Source: Bradyrhizobium sp. BR 10289
GTDB taxonomy: Bacteria > Pseudomonadota > Alphaproteobacteria > Rhizobiales > Xanthobacteraceae
Direction of reading: 5' to 3'
Assembly (NCBI RefSeq): GCF_019455385.1
Contig: NZ_JACOFR010000001.1
Span: 62,001 to 126,000 of the forward strand
Length of the DNA: 64,000 nt
Shown: positions 39,040 to 47,074 of the stretch, piece after piece
How the letters are laid out: each line of letters opens with the position of its first letter
Numbering within the stretch: position 1 is the stretch's first letter
Translations under genes and position numbers: made by a program
Notes under the pieces: generated by a model
Seen by the model: only the letters and a program-made list of their open reading frames with translations
Database searches by the model: none
Told to the model about the DNA's origin: nothing

Positions 39040-39932
39040 CGCGGCTTCCGCAAATTGCATTGCTGTCTGATGGCCGGCGGCTGCATTTGCAGGATGGACC
39101 GATCGACCTGATCGTCGCGGCGAGGGGGCGTGCCGATGATGTGCGCGTAGCTTACGACGCCGCGGCACGCCGCTTCACGGGCTTGCTCGACGAGCTGTGC
39201 GCGGAGCTGCCGGAACTGCGGCGGGCAGCGCTGCCGGCGGCGTGTTCGCTGGAGGGGACGGTCGCCCGGCGCATGTATGCTGCCGTCACGCCCTATGCCT
39301 GGGACCGCTTCATCACGCCGATGGCCGCGGTGGCGGGCAGCGTGGCCGAGGAAATTCTCGGCGCCATGCTGGACGTCGCGACAGTCGATCAGGCCTATGT
39401 CAACAATGGTGGCGACATCGCCCTGCATCTCGGGCGAGGCGAGCACTTTTCGGTAGGCCTGATGGATCGGCCCGACCGTGACGGCGTGATGCGAACGATG
39501 CGGATCGGCTCGGATGATCGCACGCGCGGCGTCGCGACCAGCGGCCGCCACGGCCGTAGCTTTTCGCTCGGCATTGCCGATGCCGTGACAGTGCTGGCGG
39601 TGACGGCATCGCAGGCCGATGCGGCCGCGACCGTGATCGCCAACGCCGTCGATCTGCCCGGGCATCCCGCGATCATCCGGCTGCCGGCAAACGAGCTTCA
39701 GCCCGACAGCGATCTCGGTGCGCGTCTCGTCACCCGCGACGTCGGTGAATTGTCGCAAGACGAGATCGCGGCCGCGCTGGAATCTGGCGCGGAATGTGCA
39801 CGGCAATTGTTCCATCGCGGATTGATCGAGGGTGCTGTGCTCAGGCTTTGTGGTGATATGCTTGTCATCGGACCTAAGGATATTGAAGAGCAACGATCGC
39901 GCCCGCCTGTGCCGGAGAGCGCGGTTGCCTGA
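39036..39932 (+). CDS. UPF0280 family protein (ApbE superfamily), candidate Hnr flavin transferase
   Basis: A 298-residue protein of the UPF0280 family, which belongs to the ApbE-like superfamily. ApbE proteins attach FMN covalently to target flavoproteins. Conserved-looking segments are TPYAWDRFITPMAAVAGSVA and YVNNGGDIALHLG, the latter like the N-N-G-G-D motif near the ApbE active site. The ATG at 39036 overlaps the hnr stop by four bases, so the two are made together. As Hnr of E. barkeri carries covalent flavin, the simplest inference is that this protein flavinylates Hnr. That has not been shown to my knowledge; the family is officially uncharacterised. Confidence 0.8.
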   Translation: MTRLPQIALLSDGRRLHLQDGPIDLIVAARGRADDVRVAYDAAARRFTGLLDELCAELPELRRAALPAACSLEGTVARRMYAAVTPYAWDRFITPMAAVAGSVAEEILGAMLDVATVDQAYVNNGGDIALHLGRGEHFSVGLMDRPDRDGVMRTMRIGSDDRTRGVATSGRHGRSFSLGIADAVTVLAVTASQADAAATVIANAVDLPGHPAIIRLPANELQPDSDLGARLVTRDVGELSQDEIAAALESGAECARQLFHRGLIEGAVLRLCGDMLVIGPKDIEEQRSRPPVPESAVA

Positions 39933-39947
39933 ACAGGGAAGCGAAGC

Positions 39948-40532
39948 ATGAGCGCGATCATCCGCAAGATCGTTACCGTCGTCGAAGAGACGCAGATGGA
40001 AATGGGCCGGCAGGTTTCGCCGCCGACCCGGCGTGCCGCGGCGATCGCGGTGATCGAAAATCCCTTTGCCGGACGATATGTCGAGGACCTCTCGCCGCTG
40101 ATCGCGATCGGAGAGGAGCTCGGTGATCTCCTGGCCAAGCGCGCCGTGGCTGCGCTCGGTATCGATGGCGCGAAGGCGCACAGCTACGGCAAGGCCGCGG
40201 CCGTCGGCGAGAATGGCGAGCTGGAGCATGCCGCCGCGATCCTGCATCCCAAGATGGGCGCGCCGGTGCGCAAGGTGCTGGGCAAGGGCGCGGCGCTGAT
40301 TCCGTCGTCGAAGAAGCGGAGCGGGCCGGGGACGACGCTGGATATTCCGCTCGGGCACAAGGACGCCGCCTTCGTGCGCAGTCATTTCGACGGCATGGAG
40401 GTGCAGATCAACGATGCGCCGCGCGCCAACGAGATCATGGTCGCGGTCGCCGTCACCGACAGCGGCCGTCCGCTGCCGCGCGTCGGCGGGCTGACGGTTG
40501 CCGAGATCAAGGGCGAAGACGGCTTGAAATAA
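39948..40532 (+). CDS. DUF1185 (amino acid synthesis family) protein
   Basis: A 194-residue protein of the DUF1185/AA_synth family, with RKIVTVVEETQMEMGR near the start and HKDAAFVRSHFDGMEVQI in the middle. Its biochemistry is not established; the family name is historical. It follows the UPF0280 gene by 15 bases and precedes the Liv-type transporter genes, so it lies within the nicotinate operon and may act on an intermediate after ring opening, or help cofactor assembly. No signal peptide or membrane helix. Confidence 0.75.
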   Translation: MSAIIRKIVTVVEETQMEMGRQVSPPTRRAAAIAVIENPFAGRYVEDLSPLIAIGEELGDLLAKRAVAALGIDGAKAHSYGKAAAVGENGELEHAAAILHPKMGAPVRKVLGKGAALIPSSKKRSGPGTTLDIPLGHKDAAFVRSHFDGMEVQINDAPRANEIMVAVAVTDSGRPLPRVGGLTVAEIKGEDGLK

Positions 40533-40610
40533 AGGACAGTCCGGAGCGAAGGGCAGAGTTTCTCCGGCAGGATCGCGGTCGAGAGATAAAGTTCAAAACT
40601 GGAGGTTGGG

Positions 40611-41813
40611 ATGCGAGCGAGAAATTGTTTTGTGGGCGCGGCCTTCGCGCTTCTGGCTGTTAGCATGGCTCAGTCAGCCGTGGCGCAGGACATCAAGATC
40701 GGCGAGATCAACAGCTATTCTCTGCTGCCGTCGTTCACCGAGCCGTACCGCAAGGGCTGGCAGCTCGCGGTCGAGGAGATCAATGCGGCCGGCGGCATCA
40801 ACGGCAAGAAGCTGGTCGTCGTCTCCAAGGACGACGGTGGCAAGCCGGCGGATGCGCAGACCGCGGCCAACGAGCTCGTGTCGAGCGAGGGCGTCGCGAT
40901 GCTGACGGGCACGTTCCTGTCCAACATCGGCCTCGCCGTCAGCGACTTCGCCAACCAGAAGAAGGTGTTTTTCCTCGCGGCCGAGCCGCTGACGGACGCC
41001 GTGACCTGGGCGAAGGGCAACAAGTATACGTTCCGCCTGCGTCCCTCCAACTACATGCAGGCCGCGATGCTGGTGGAAGCCGCCTCCAAGCTGCCGGCAA
41101 AACGCTGGGCGACGATTGCGCCGAACTACGAATACGGCCAGTCGGCGGTCGCGGTGTTCAAGAAGTTGATGTCGGAGAAGCGCCCCGACATCCAGTGGGT
41201 CGACGAGCAGTGGCCGCCGCAAGGCAAGATCGACGCAGGTCCGGTGGTGCAGGCGGTTGCCGCCGCCAATCCGGAAGCGATCCTCAACGTCACCTTCGGT
41301 CCCGATCTCGTCAAGCTGGTGCGCGAAGGCAACACCCGCGGCCTGTTCAAGGGACGCGAGGTCGTGTCGTTCCTGACCGGCGAGCCGGAATATCTCGATC
41401 CGCTCAAGGACGAGACGCCCGACGGCTGGATCGTCACCGGCTATCCCTGGTACTCGATCAAGACGCCCGAGCATGATGCGTTCCTGAAGGCCTATCAGGC
41501 CAAGTACAACGATTATCCGCGCCTCGGCTCGATCGTCGGCTACCAGACCATCAAGGCCGCGGCGGCGATCCTGACCAAGGCCGGCTCGACCGACACCGAC
41601 AAGATGATCGCCGCGGCCGAAGGCCTCTCGATGCCGTCGCCGTTCGGCGAGATCACCTTCCGCAAGATCGACCACCAGTCGACCCTCGGCGCCTTCGTCG
41701 GCAAGACCGCGCAGAAGGACGGCAAGGGCGTGATGGTGGACTCTTCTTACAAGAAGGGCGCGGACTATCTGCCGAGCGACGCCGAAGTCGAGAAGCTGCG
41801 TCCGAAGGATTGA
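40611..41813 (+). CDS. Periplasmic binding protein of a Liv-type ABC transporter
   Basis: A 400-residue type I periplasmic binding protein. The signal peptide ends at SAVAQ; the mature protein starts DIKIGEINSYSLLPSFTEPY and keeps the LivK-like EINAAGGINGKKL. GGAGG at 40601-40605 fixes the ATG. Such proteins bind branched-chain amino acids, amides or aromatic acids. Here the neighbours (hnr and transporter genes) suggest nicotinate or a related acid. A 130-bp inverted repeat separates it from the permease gene. Confidence 0.9.
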   Translation: MRARNCFVGAAFALLAVSMAQSAVAQDIKIGEINSYSLLPSFTEPYRKGWQLAVEEINAAGGINGKKLVVVSKDDGGKPADAQTAANELVSSEGVAMLTGTFLSNIGLAVSDFANQKKVFFLAAEPLTDAVTWAKGNKYTFRLRPSNYMQAAMLVEAASKLPAKRWATIAPNYEYGQSAVAVFKKLMSEKRPDIQWVDEQWPPQGKIDAGPVVQAVAAANPEAILNVTFGPDLVKLVREGNTRGLFKGREVVSFLTGEPEYLDPLKDETPDGWIVTGYPWYSIKTPEHDAFLKAYQAKYNDYPRLGSIVGYQTIKAAAAILTKAGSTDTDKMIAAAEGLSMPSPFGEITFRKIDHQSTLGAFVGKTAQKDGKGVMVDSSYKKGADYLPSDAEVEKLRPKD

Positions 41814-41825
41814 TGTTGTCCTTGT

Positions 41826-41957
41826 CCCTCGCCCCGCTTGCGGGGAGAGGGTCGGGGTGAGGGGGAGCCTCCGCGGAGGAGGTGACAGATGGACTCGCGG
41901 AGACTCCCCCTCACCCGAATGCTTCGCATTCGACCTCTCCCCGCAGGCGGGGAGAGG
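41826..41957. repeat. Intergenic inverted repeat inside the transporter operon
   Basis: Outer arms CCCTCGCCCCGCTTGCGGGG and its inverted copy ending CCCCGCAGGCGGGGAGAGG pair with each other, and each can also fold alone. Between them GGTGAGGGGGAG pairs with CTCCCCCTCAC. The whole 130 bp could form a long hairpin in the mRNA. It lies between the binding-protein gene and the permease gene. This kind of palindrome is frequent in Bradyrhizobium intergenic regions. It may act as an RNA stabiliser or partial terminator. Confidence 0.7.
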
Positions 41958-41985
41958 TGACCTAAACACCCAACCCGGACCGCCG

Positions 41986-43875
41986 ATGGCCTTTTACGTC
42001 GTACAGTTTCTGACAGGTCTTGCCAGCGCAGCGTCGCTGTTCCTGGTGGCCTCGGGCCTGTCGATCATCTTCGGCGTGACGCGGATCGTGAATTTCGCGC
42101 ATGGCGCCTTTTACATGATCGGCGCCTATATCGCCTTCACGCTGACCGAGCGCTTCTCCGGCGCGTTCGGCTTCTGGGGCGGCGTCGTCGTCGCCGCGCT
42201 CGCGGTGGCGCTGATCGGCGTGCTCGTCGAAATGGTGCTGCTCCGACGCATCTATCACGCCCCCGAATTGTTCCAGCTGCTCGGCACTTTCGGTCTCACG
42301 CTGATGGTCGAAGACCTCGTGGTGCTGATCTGGGGCCCCGACGATCTCGTCGGCCGCCGCGCGCCGGGCTTCAAGGGCGCGGTCGATTTCTTCGGGCAGA
42401 ACATCCCGAGCTACGATCTGTTCCTGATCGTTCTGGGCCCCGTCGTCCTCGGTATCCTCTGGCTGCTGTTCCAGCGCACGCGCTGGGGCGTCCTGGTGCG
42501 CGCCGCGACGCAAGACCGCGACATGGTCGCAGCGCTCGGCGTGAACCAGAAATGGCTGTTCACCTCGGTGTTCGCGGTCGGCGTCTTCCTTGCCGCGCTC
42601 GGTGGCGCGCTTCAGATCCCGCGCGATGCCGTGCATCACGCCATGGATCTGCGCATCATCGTCGAGGTCTTCGTTGTCGTCGTGATCGGCGGCCTCGGCA
42701 GCATCGTCGGCGCCTTCGTCGCGGCCGTGCTGGTCTCCGAGCTCAATGCCTTCGGCATTCTCATCTTCCCGAAGATCTCCATCATCCTGGTCTTCCTAGT
42801 GATGGCGGTGGTGCTGATCGTGCGGCCCTGGGGCCTGTTCGGCAAGCCGGAGGCGGCCGCCCGCAAGACACCTGGTCTCACCGTCAATCCTTGGCGGCCG
42901 CTGACATCGAACGAGCGGCTGGCCGCGCTGGCCGCGCTCGTGGTCGCGGCGATGCTGCCGCTGTTCGCCGGTAATTACGCGCTGACCGTGGGCTCCGAGA
43001 TCGCGATCTTCGTGATCTTCGCCGTCTCCTTGCATTTCCTGATGTCGGTCGGCGGCCTCGCCTCGTTCGGCCATGCCGCCTATTTCGGTCTCGGCGCCTA
43101 CGGCGTCGCCTTCCTCGCCAAGATGGCGGGGCTGCCGATGATCGTGTGCCTGCTGCTTGGGCCGCTGCTCGGCTGCATGGGCGCGGCGGTGTTCGGCTTC
43201 TTCGCCGTGCAGCTCTCCGGTGTCTACTTTGCCATGCTGACGCTGGCCTTTGCGCAGATCGTCTGGTCGATCGCGTTCCAGTGGGTGGGCGTAACAGGCG
43301 GCGACAACGGCATCCTCGGCATCTGGCCGGAAAAATGGGCGGCGAGCCCGTCGCATTTCTACTGGCTGGCACTCGGCGTTGCCGCGCTCGTGACGATCGC
43401 GCTCAGGATCGCGGTGTTCTCGCCATTCGGCTATGCGCTGCGCGCCACGCGCGACTCCGTGCTGCGCAGCGAGGCGGTCGGCATCAACGCCAAGCGCATC
43501 CAATGGACTGCGTTCGTCATCGCGGGCACCACGGCCGGCATCGGCGGCGCGCTGTTCGCGTATCTGAAGGGCAGCGTCTTCCCGGACAATCTCGGCATCT
43601 CGCTCTCGGTCGATGCGCTGGTCATGGTGCTGCTCGGCGGCGTCGAGACCGTGTCGGGCGCGGTGATCGGCGCCATCGTCTACAAGGCCCTGAACATCTG
43701 GCTTGTCAGCCAGACCGATCTGTCAAAGCTCGTGCTCGGCGGCTTCATCGTGCTGATCGTCGTCGTCTTCCCCAAAGGCATCGTCGGCATGCTGGAGATT
43801 TTGGCGCAACGGCGTCGGAAATCCTCGCCACCGGGATCCTCTTTGCTCGCCAAGCCGATCGAGTCCGCCGAATGA
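41986..43875 (+). CDS. Fused LivH-LivM permease of a Liv-type ABC transporter
   Basis: A 629-residue membrane protein that joins the two permease subunits. The LivH-like half (residues 1-290) begins FLVASGLSIIFGVTRIVNFA and NFAHGAFYMIGAY. The LivM-like half (about 310-600) includes LASFGHAAYFGLGAYGVA and YLKGSVFPDNLGISLSVDA. The linker near 285-300 is polar (PEAAARKTPGLTVNP). Separate livH and livM genes are the norm; fused forms occur in some proteobacteria. The LivG start overlaps its stop. Confidence 0.9.
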   Translation: MAFYVVQFLTGLASAASLFLVASGLSIIFGVTRIVNFAHGAFYMIGAYIAFTLTERFSGAFGFWGGVVVAALAVALIGVLVEMVLLRRIYHAPELFQLLGTFGLTLMVEDLVVLIWGPDDLVGRRAPGFKGAVDFFGQNIPSYDLFLIVLGPVVLGILWLLFQRTRWGVLVRAATQDRDMVAALGVNQKWLFTSVFAVGVFLAALGGALQIPRDAVHHAMDLRIIVEVFVVVVIGGLGSIVGAFVAAVLVSELNAFGILIFPKISIILVFLVMAVVLIVRPWGLFGKPEAAARKTPGLTVNPWRPLTSNERLAALAALVVAAMLPLFAGNYALTVGSEIAIFVIFAVSLHFLMSVGGLASFGHAAYFGLGAYGVAFLAKMAGLPMIVCLLLGPLLGCMGAAVFGFFAVQLSGVYFAMLTLAFAQIVWSIAFQWVGVTGGDNGILGIWPEKWAASPSHFYWLALGVAALVTIALRIAVFSPFGYALRATRDSVLRSEAVGINAKRIQWTAFVIAGTTAGIGGALFAYLKGSVFPDNLGISLSVDALVMVLLGGVETVSGAVIGAIVYKALNIWLVSQTDLSKLVLGGFIVLIVVVFPKGIVGMLEILAQRRRKSSPPGSSLLAKPIESAE

Positions 43876-44663
43876 GCGTTGCACCCCCACTTCTCGCGGT
43901 CGAAGGTCTGACCAAATCCTACGGCGGCATCCACGCCGTGCGCGGCGTCTCGTTCTCGCTGCGATCAGGCGAGATCCTTGCGCTGATCGGGCCGAACGGC
44001 GCAGGCAAGAGCACCTGCTTCGACATGCTGAACGGCCAGAACAAGCCTGATACAGGCCATGTCCGCCTGCTCGGCGAAGAGACGACGGCTAAGAAGCCGC
44101 GCGATATCTGGCGTATGGGCGTGGGTCGCACGTTCCAGATCACCGCGACGTTCGCAACGATGACAGTGCGCGAGAACGTGCAGGTTGCACTGATCTCGCA
44201 CGGCAGGAAGCTGTTCAATCTGTTCGGCTCGGCGCCGAATTTCGATCGCGGCGAGGCCGGCCGGCTGCTCGAACTGGTCGGCATGGGCGGCTATGCCGAG
44301 CGTCCCTGCGGCGAGCTCGCCTATGGCGACCTCAAGCGGCTCGAGCTTGCGGTGGCGCTCGCCAACCAGCCGAAGCTTCTTCTGATGGACGAGCCGACCG
44401 CGGGCATGGCGCCGCGCGAGCGCGTCGAGCTGATGCGGCTGACCGCTCAGATCGCGCGCGAAAAATCGATCGGCGTGCTCTTCACCGAGCACGACATGGA
44501 CGTGGTGTTCGAGCATGCCGACCGCATCATCGTGCTCAACCGCGGCACGCTGATCGCGGAGGGCTCGCCGGCCGAGGTGCGCAGCAATCCGCAAGTGCAG
44601 GCCGTCTATCTCGGCGAGGGTCTGCTTTACGAGGCCGAGCATCGCGAGGGGGCATCGGCATGA
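43872..44663 (+). CDS. LivG-like ABC transporter ATPase
   Basis: A 263-residue ATP-binding subunit. Walker A GPNGAGKST, a divergent signature LAYGDLKRLELA in place of LSGGQ, Walker B LLLMDEPTAGM and the switch histidine in FTEHDMDVV are visible. It powers import together with LivF and the fused permease. The ATG overlaps the permease stop, and its TGA overlaps the LivF start, so the genes are translationally coupled. Confidence 0.92.
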   Translation: MSVAPPLLAVEGLTKSYGGIHAVRGVSFSLRSGEILALIGPNGAGKSTCFDMLNGQNKPDTGHVRLLGEETTAKKPRDIWRMGVGRTFQITATFATMTVRENVQVALISHGRKLFNLFGSAPNFDRGEAGRLLELVGMGGYAERPCGELAYGDLKRLELAVALANQPKLLLMDEPTAGMAPRERVELMRLTAQIAREKSIGVLFTEHDMDVVFEHADRIIVLNRGTLIAEGSPAEVRSNPQVQAVYLGEGLLYEAEHREGASA

Positions 44664-45364
44664 AGCTCACGGTCGAGGGGCTCAACAGTCATTACGGCCC
44701 GGCCCATATCCTGTTCGACATCGGCTTCGACGTGGGTGAGGGCGAGGTCGTCGCGCTTCTGGGCCGCAACGGCGCCGGCAAGTCGACCACCTTCCGCTCG
44801 ATCGTCGGCCTCGTCGCGCAGCGCTCGGGACGGATCATGTTCGAGGGCAAGGACGTCTCGGCGAAGCCGACGCACGAGATCGTGCGCGATGGGCTCGGCT
44901 ATGTGCCGGAGGAGCGGCGCATCTTCACCGATCTGACGGTGGAGGAGAATCTCGAGGTCGGCCGCCAGCCGAAGCGGCCGAACGCGCCGCACTGGACGCG
45001 CGAAAAGCTGTTCGCGCTGTTTCCGAACCTCGGCGAGATGAAGAACCGCCCGGGCGGCCGCATGAGCGGCGGCGAGCAGCAGATGCTGACCATCGCGCGG
45101 ACGCTCATGGGCAATCCGTCACTGGTGCTGCTCGATGAGCCCTCGGAAGGCCTCTCGCCAAAGATCGTGGAGCAGATGGTCGATGCCATCCTGACCATGA
45201 AGAAGGAGGGCGTCAGCATCGTCGTCTCCGAGCAGAATCTGCACTTTGCGCGGTTGATCTCCGATCGCGCCTATATCATCGAGCGCGGCCGCATCTGTTT
45301 CGGTGGCACCATGGCCGAGCTCGACGCGCGTCCGGATATCCGCGACGCGCATTTGTCGTTGTGA
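44660..45364 (+). CDS. LivF-like ABC transporter ATPase
   Basis: A 234-residue ATP-binding subunit. Walker A GRNGAGKST, signature MSGGEQQMLTIARTLM, Walker B LVLLDEPSEGL and IVVSEQNLHFA as the H-loop region (glutamine in place of histidine, as usual in LivF). LGYVPEERRIFTDLTVEENL is the typical LivF Q-loop region. It overlaps LivG by four bases. A MarR-family gene follows 15 bases later. Confidence 0.92.
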   Translation: MKLTVEGLNSHYGPAHILFDIGFDVGEGEVVALLGRNGAGKSTTFRSIVGLVAQRSGRIMFEGKDVSAKPTHEIVRDGLGYVPEERRIFTDLTVEENLEVGRQPKRPNAPHWTREKLFALFPNLGEMKNRPGGRMSGGEQQMLTIARTLMGNPSLVLLDEPSEGLSPKIVEQMVDAILTMKKEGVSIVVSEQNLHFARLISDRAYIIERGRICFGGTMAELDARPDIRDAHLSL

Positions 45365-45378
45365 GGAGTGGGGAGCGG

Positions 45379-45834
45379 ATGGCGAGAAGCGTCACGGCGA
45401 AGAAGAGCGTCAAGCCGGGCAAACCGCCCTACGTGCTCGATGAGCAGGTCGGCTTCATCCTGCGCCAGGTCTGGCAGCGCCACAGCTCGATCTTCGCCCG
45501 CGACATCGGCACCAACCTCACACCGACGCAGTGGGCGGCGCTGTCAAAGCTCGCCGAGACCGGGCCGTGCTCGCAGAACCAACTGGGCCGTCTGACCGCG
45601 ATGGACGTCGCGACCATCAAGGGCGTGATCGACCGCCTCACGGCACGCGGCCTGACCGAGACCAGCCAGGATCCCGAGGACGGACGGCGGCTCCTGGTGA
45701 GCCTGACGCGCGCCGGCCAGCAGCTGGCGGAAAAGGTCGCTCCGAACGCGCTCGCCATCACCCGCGAGACGCTGGCCCCGCTCGACGCGAAAGAGCGCGA
45801 GCTGCTGATGGCGCTGTTGAACAAGCTGCGGTAA
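45379..45834 (+). CDS. MarR-family regulator, candidate nicotinate-pathway repressor
   Basis: A 151-residue MarR protein with winged helix: LTPTQWAALSKLAETGPCSQ, then GRLTAMDVATIKGVIDRL and the wing SQDPEDGRRLLVSLT. A GGGGAG site lies before ATG 45379. It is the last gene of the transporter group, so it could be under the control it exerts. NicR, the regulator of the P. putida nicotinate genes, is also MarR-type and responds to 6-hydroxynicotinate. The 16-bp palindromes near hnr and fpr have the size expected of MarR operators. That this protein binds them is inference. Confidence 0.85.
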   Translation: MARSVTAKKSVKPGKPPYVLDEQVGFILRQVWQRHSSIFARDIGTNLTPTQWAALSKLAETGPCSQNQLGRLTAMDVATIKGVIDRLTARGLTETSQDPEDGRRLLVSLTRAGQQLAEKVAPNALAITRETLAPLDAKERELLMALLNKLR

Positions 45835-46025
45835 GCGCGGTGCCGCAGAGCGGCGCCCACCATGGTGCTCATCATCGAAGCTGGCAAGGCAGCGAAGTCG
45901 GAGCCGAGGCCAGACGGGAGCAAATCGCGCCCCCTGACCCAGGAGTTGGGAGTGGACGCCGCCTTGGCGGTCCGGCAAGATCGAGCCTTCGAACTTTGCC
46001 AGGCAAATTCTGTTAGGAAAGGGTG

Positions 46026-46319
46026 ATGCTGAAAGTCATGGTCGCTGCGCTGGCGCTTGCCTTCATAAATTACGCGGCTGCACAGCAGTTGCGGCCACAC
46101 GGTGCATGGGATGGTCGGGGCCCGGATCCGGAGCCGCAGCCAAAGCGTCAGGCTTCCCCAAAGCGCAACAACGACGGCAAGACCGCGACGACTGGCGCCG
46201 TGCCCTTACGTCCCTCGGTCGATGAAAGATCACCGTCATGGACGCTTGAGAAATCAGCCGAGGACGACGTAGAGAACCTGCAACTGAAGCGCTCGACACA
46301 GATCTGCCGGGGCTGCTGA
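46026..46319 (+). CDS. Small exported hypothetical protein
   Basis: A 97-residue protein. An N-terminal signal peptide (MLKVMVAALALAFINYAAAQ) precedes a polar, Pro/Lys-rich region with no secondary structure pattern, ending CRGC. AGGAAAGG lies directly upstream of ATG 46026. I do not recognise it. It may be a periplasmic protein of disordered character. Confidence 0.5.
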   Translation: MLKVMVAALALAFINYAAAQQLRPHGAWDGRGPDPEPQPKRQASPKRNNDGKTATTGAVPLRPSVDERSPSWTLEKSAEDDVENLQLKRSTQICRGC

Positions 46320-46689
46320 GGCCATCGCGGTTATTCGTATAGCGAGTTTCGATCGAAGGGGTGAGCCCATCCGGCGCGAACGGTGCGAAACCAATCTCTC
46401 GCCGCAACGCCTGTTCCCGCAGGGCGTCTCGTCGAGAGCAGACAGTCGTCGCCACCCTGCGGTAGCGACGTGGGGTCGAATCTTCGATGCGAATCGGGAG
46501 GCGGGTTGTCCAGTTCTCATCTTGGTGCGCTCGTTGAGAAACGCTTGCACGATCATGCCGGTGCGGTCGAACGCCGTCCCCGCCGGAATGAAGAGCAAGC
46601 CGCTTTCCGATCCGACGAGGGCTGTTGTTGAACAAGCTGCGGTCAGTCGCGACTAACCCTCGATCAGGACGCCATTGAGGTTTTGCGCG
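46320..46689. other. Gene-free region with an 18-base repeat of the marR end
   Basis: No supported gene. The 18 bases TGTTGAACAAGCTGCGGT at 46626-46643 copy 45815-45832, the last codons of the MarR gene, 811 bases apart. Open frames on the minus strand (for example 46254-46598) are Arg/Ser-rich and lack a ribosome site, and may be the remains of a repeated element. Confidence 0.45.
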
Positions 46690-47070
46690 ATGAGAGCGGT
46701 GAAGCGGTTTGCGATAATTTCGAGCTTCGGTGCCGCATTGGTGGGCGGTCCTGCCGTTGCCGCGCAACCCTATGAGGGCTTCTGGGCTTCGACCAAAAAG
46801 GACTGCCGCGATCAGGACAGCGCCAACCGGATGAGCATTGAGGGCGGTCGCCTGTCTTGGTACGAGACGCGGTGCCGTGCCAGCGAGATGACCGCCGACG
46901 GTAAGTTCGGCTGGAAGATGCACTTGGCCTGCGAAGGCGAGGGCGAGACGTTTCGCTCCAATCCGCGGGTGTCGATCGCTGCGGACGGCAGGCTGGTGAT
47001 GGACAACGGCCCGGTCGGTCAAGCCAAGCGCCAGACCTATGTGCGCTGTGAGATCGCGAGGAAGCGCTGA
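46690..47070 (+). CDS. Exported hypothetical protein, 126 residues
   Basis: A signal peptide (MRAVKRFAIISSFGAALVGG, cut near AVAAQ) is followed by a roughly 100-residue domain with four cysteines: EGFWASTKKDCRDQDS, WYETRCRASEM, HLACEGEGE and YVRCEIARKR. The pattern suggests two disulfide bonds in a small periplasmic beta-rich protein. It resembles small exported proteins of unknown function in Bradyrhizobium. Converges with the membrane protein gene at 47075. Confidence 0.65.
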   Translation: MRAVKRFAIISSFGAALVGGPAVAAQPYEGFWASTKKDCRDQDSANRMSIEGGRLSWYETRCRASEMTADGKFGWKMHLACEGEGETFRSNPRVSIAADGRLVMDNGPVGQAKRQTYVRCEIARKR

Positions 47071-47074
47071 TCTC

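Noticed and set aside
46254..46598. Minus-strand frame in the gap after the small exported protein gene
   Set aside because: Arg/Ser-rich composition, overlap with the preceding gene and no ribosome site. It may be a remnant of a repeated element but no coding function can be supported.
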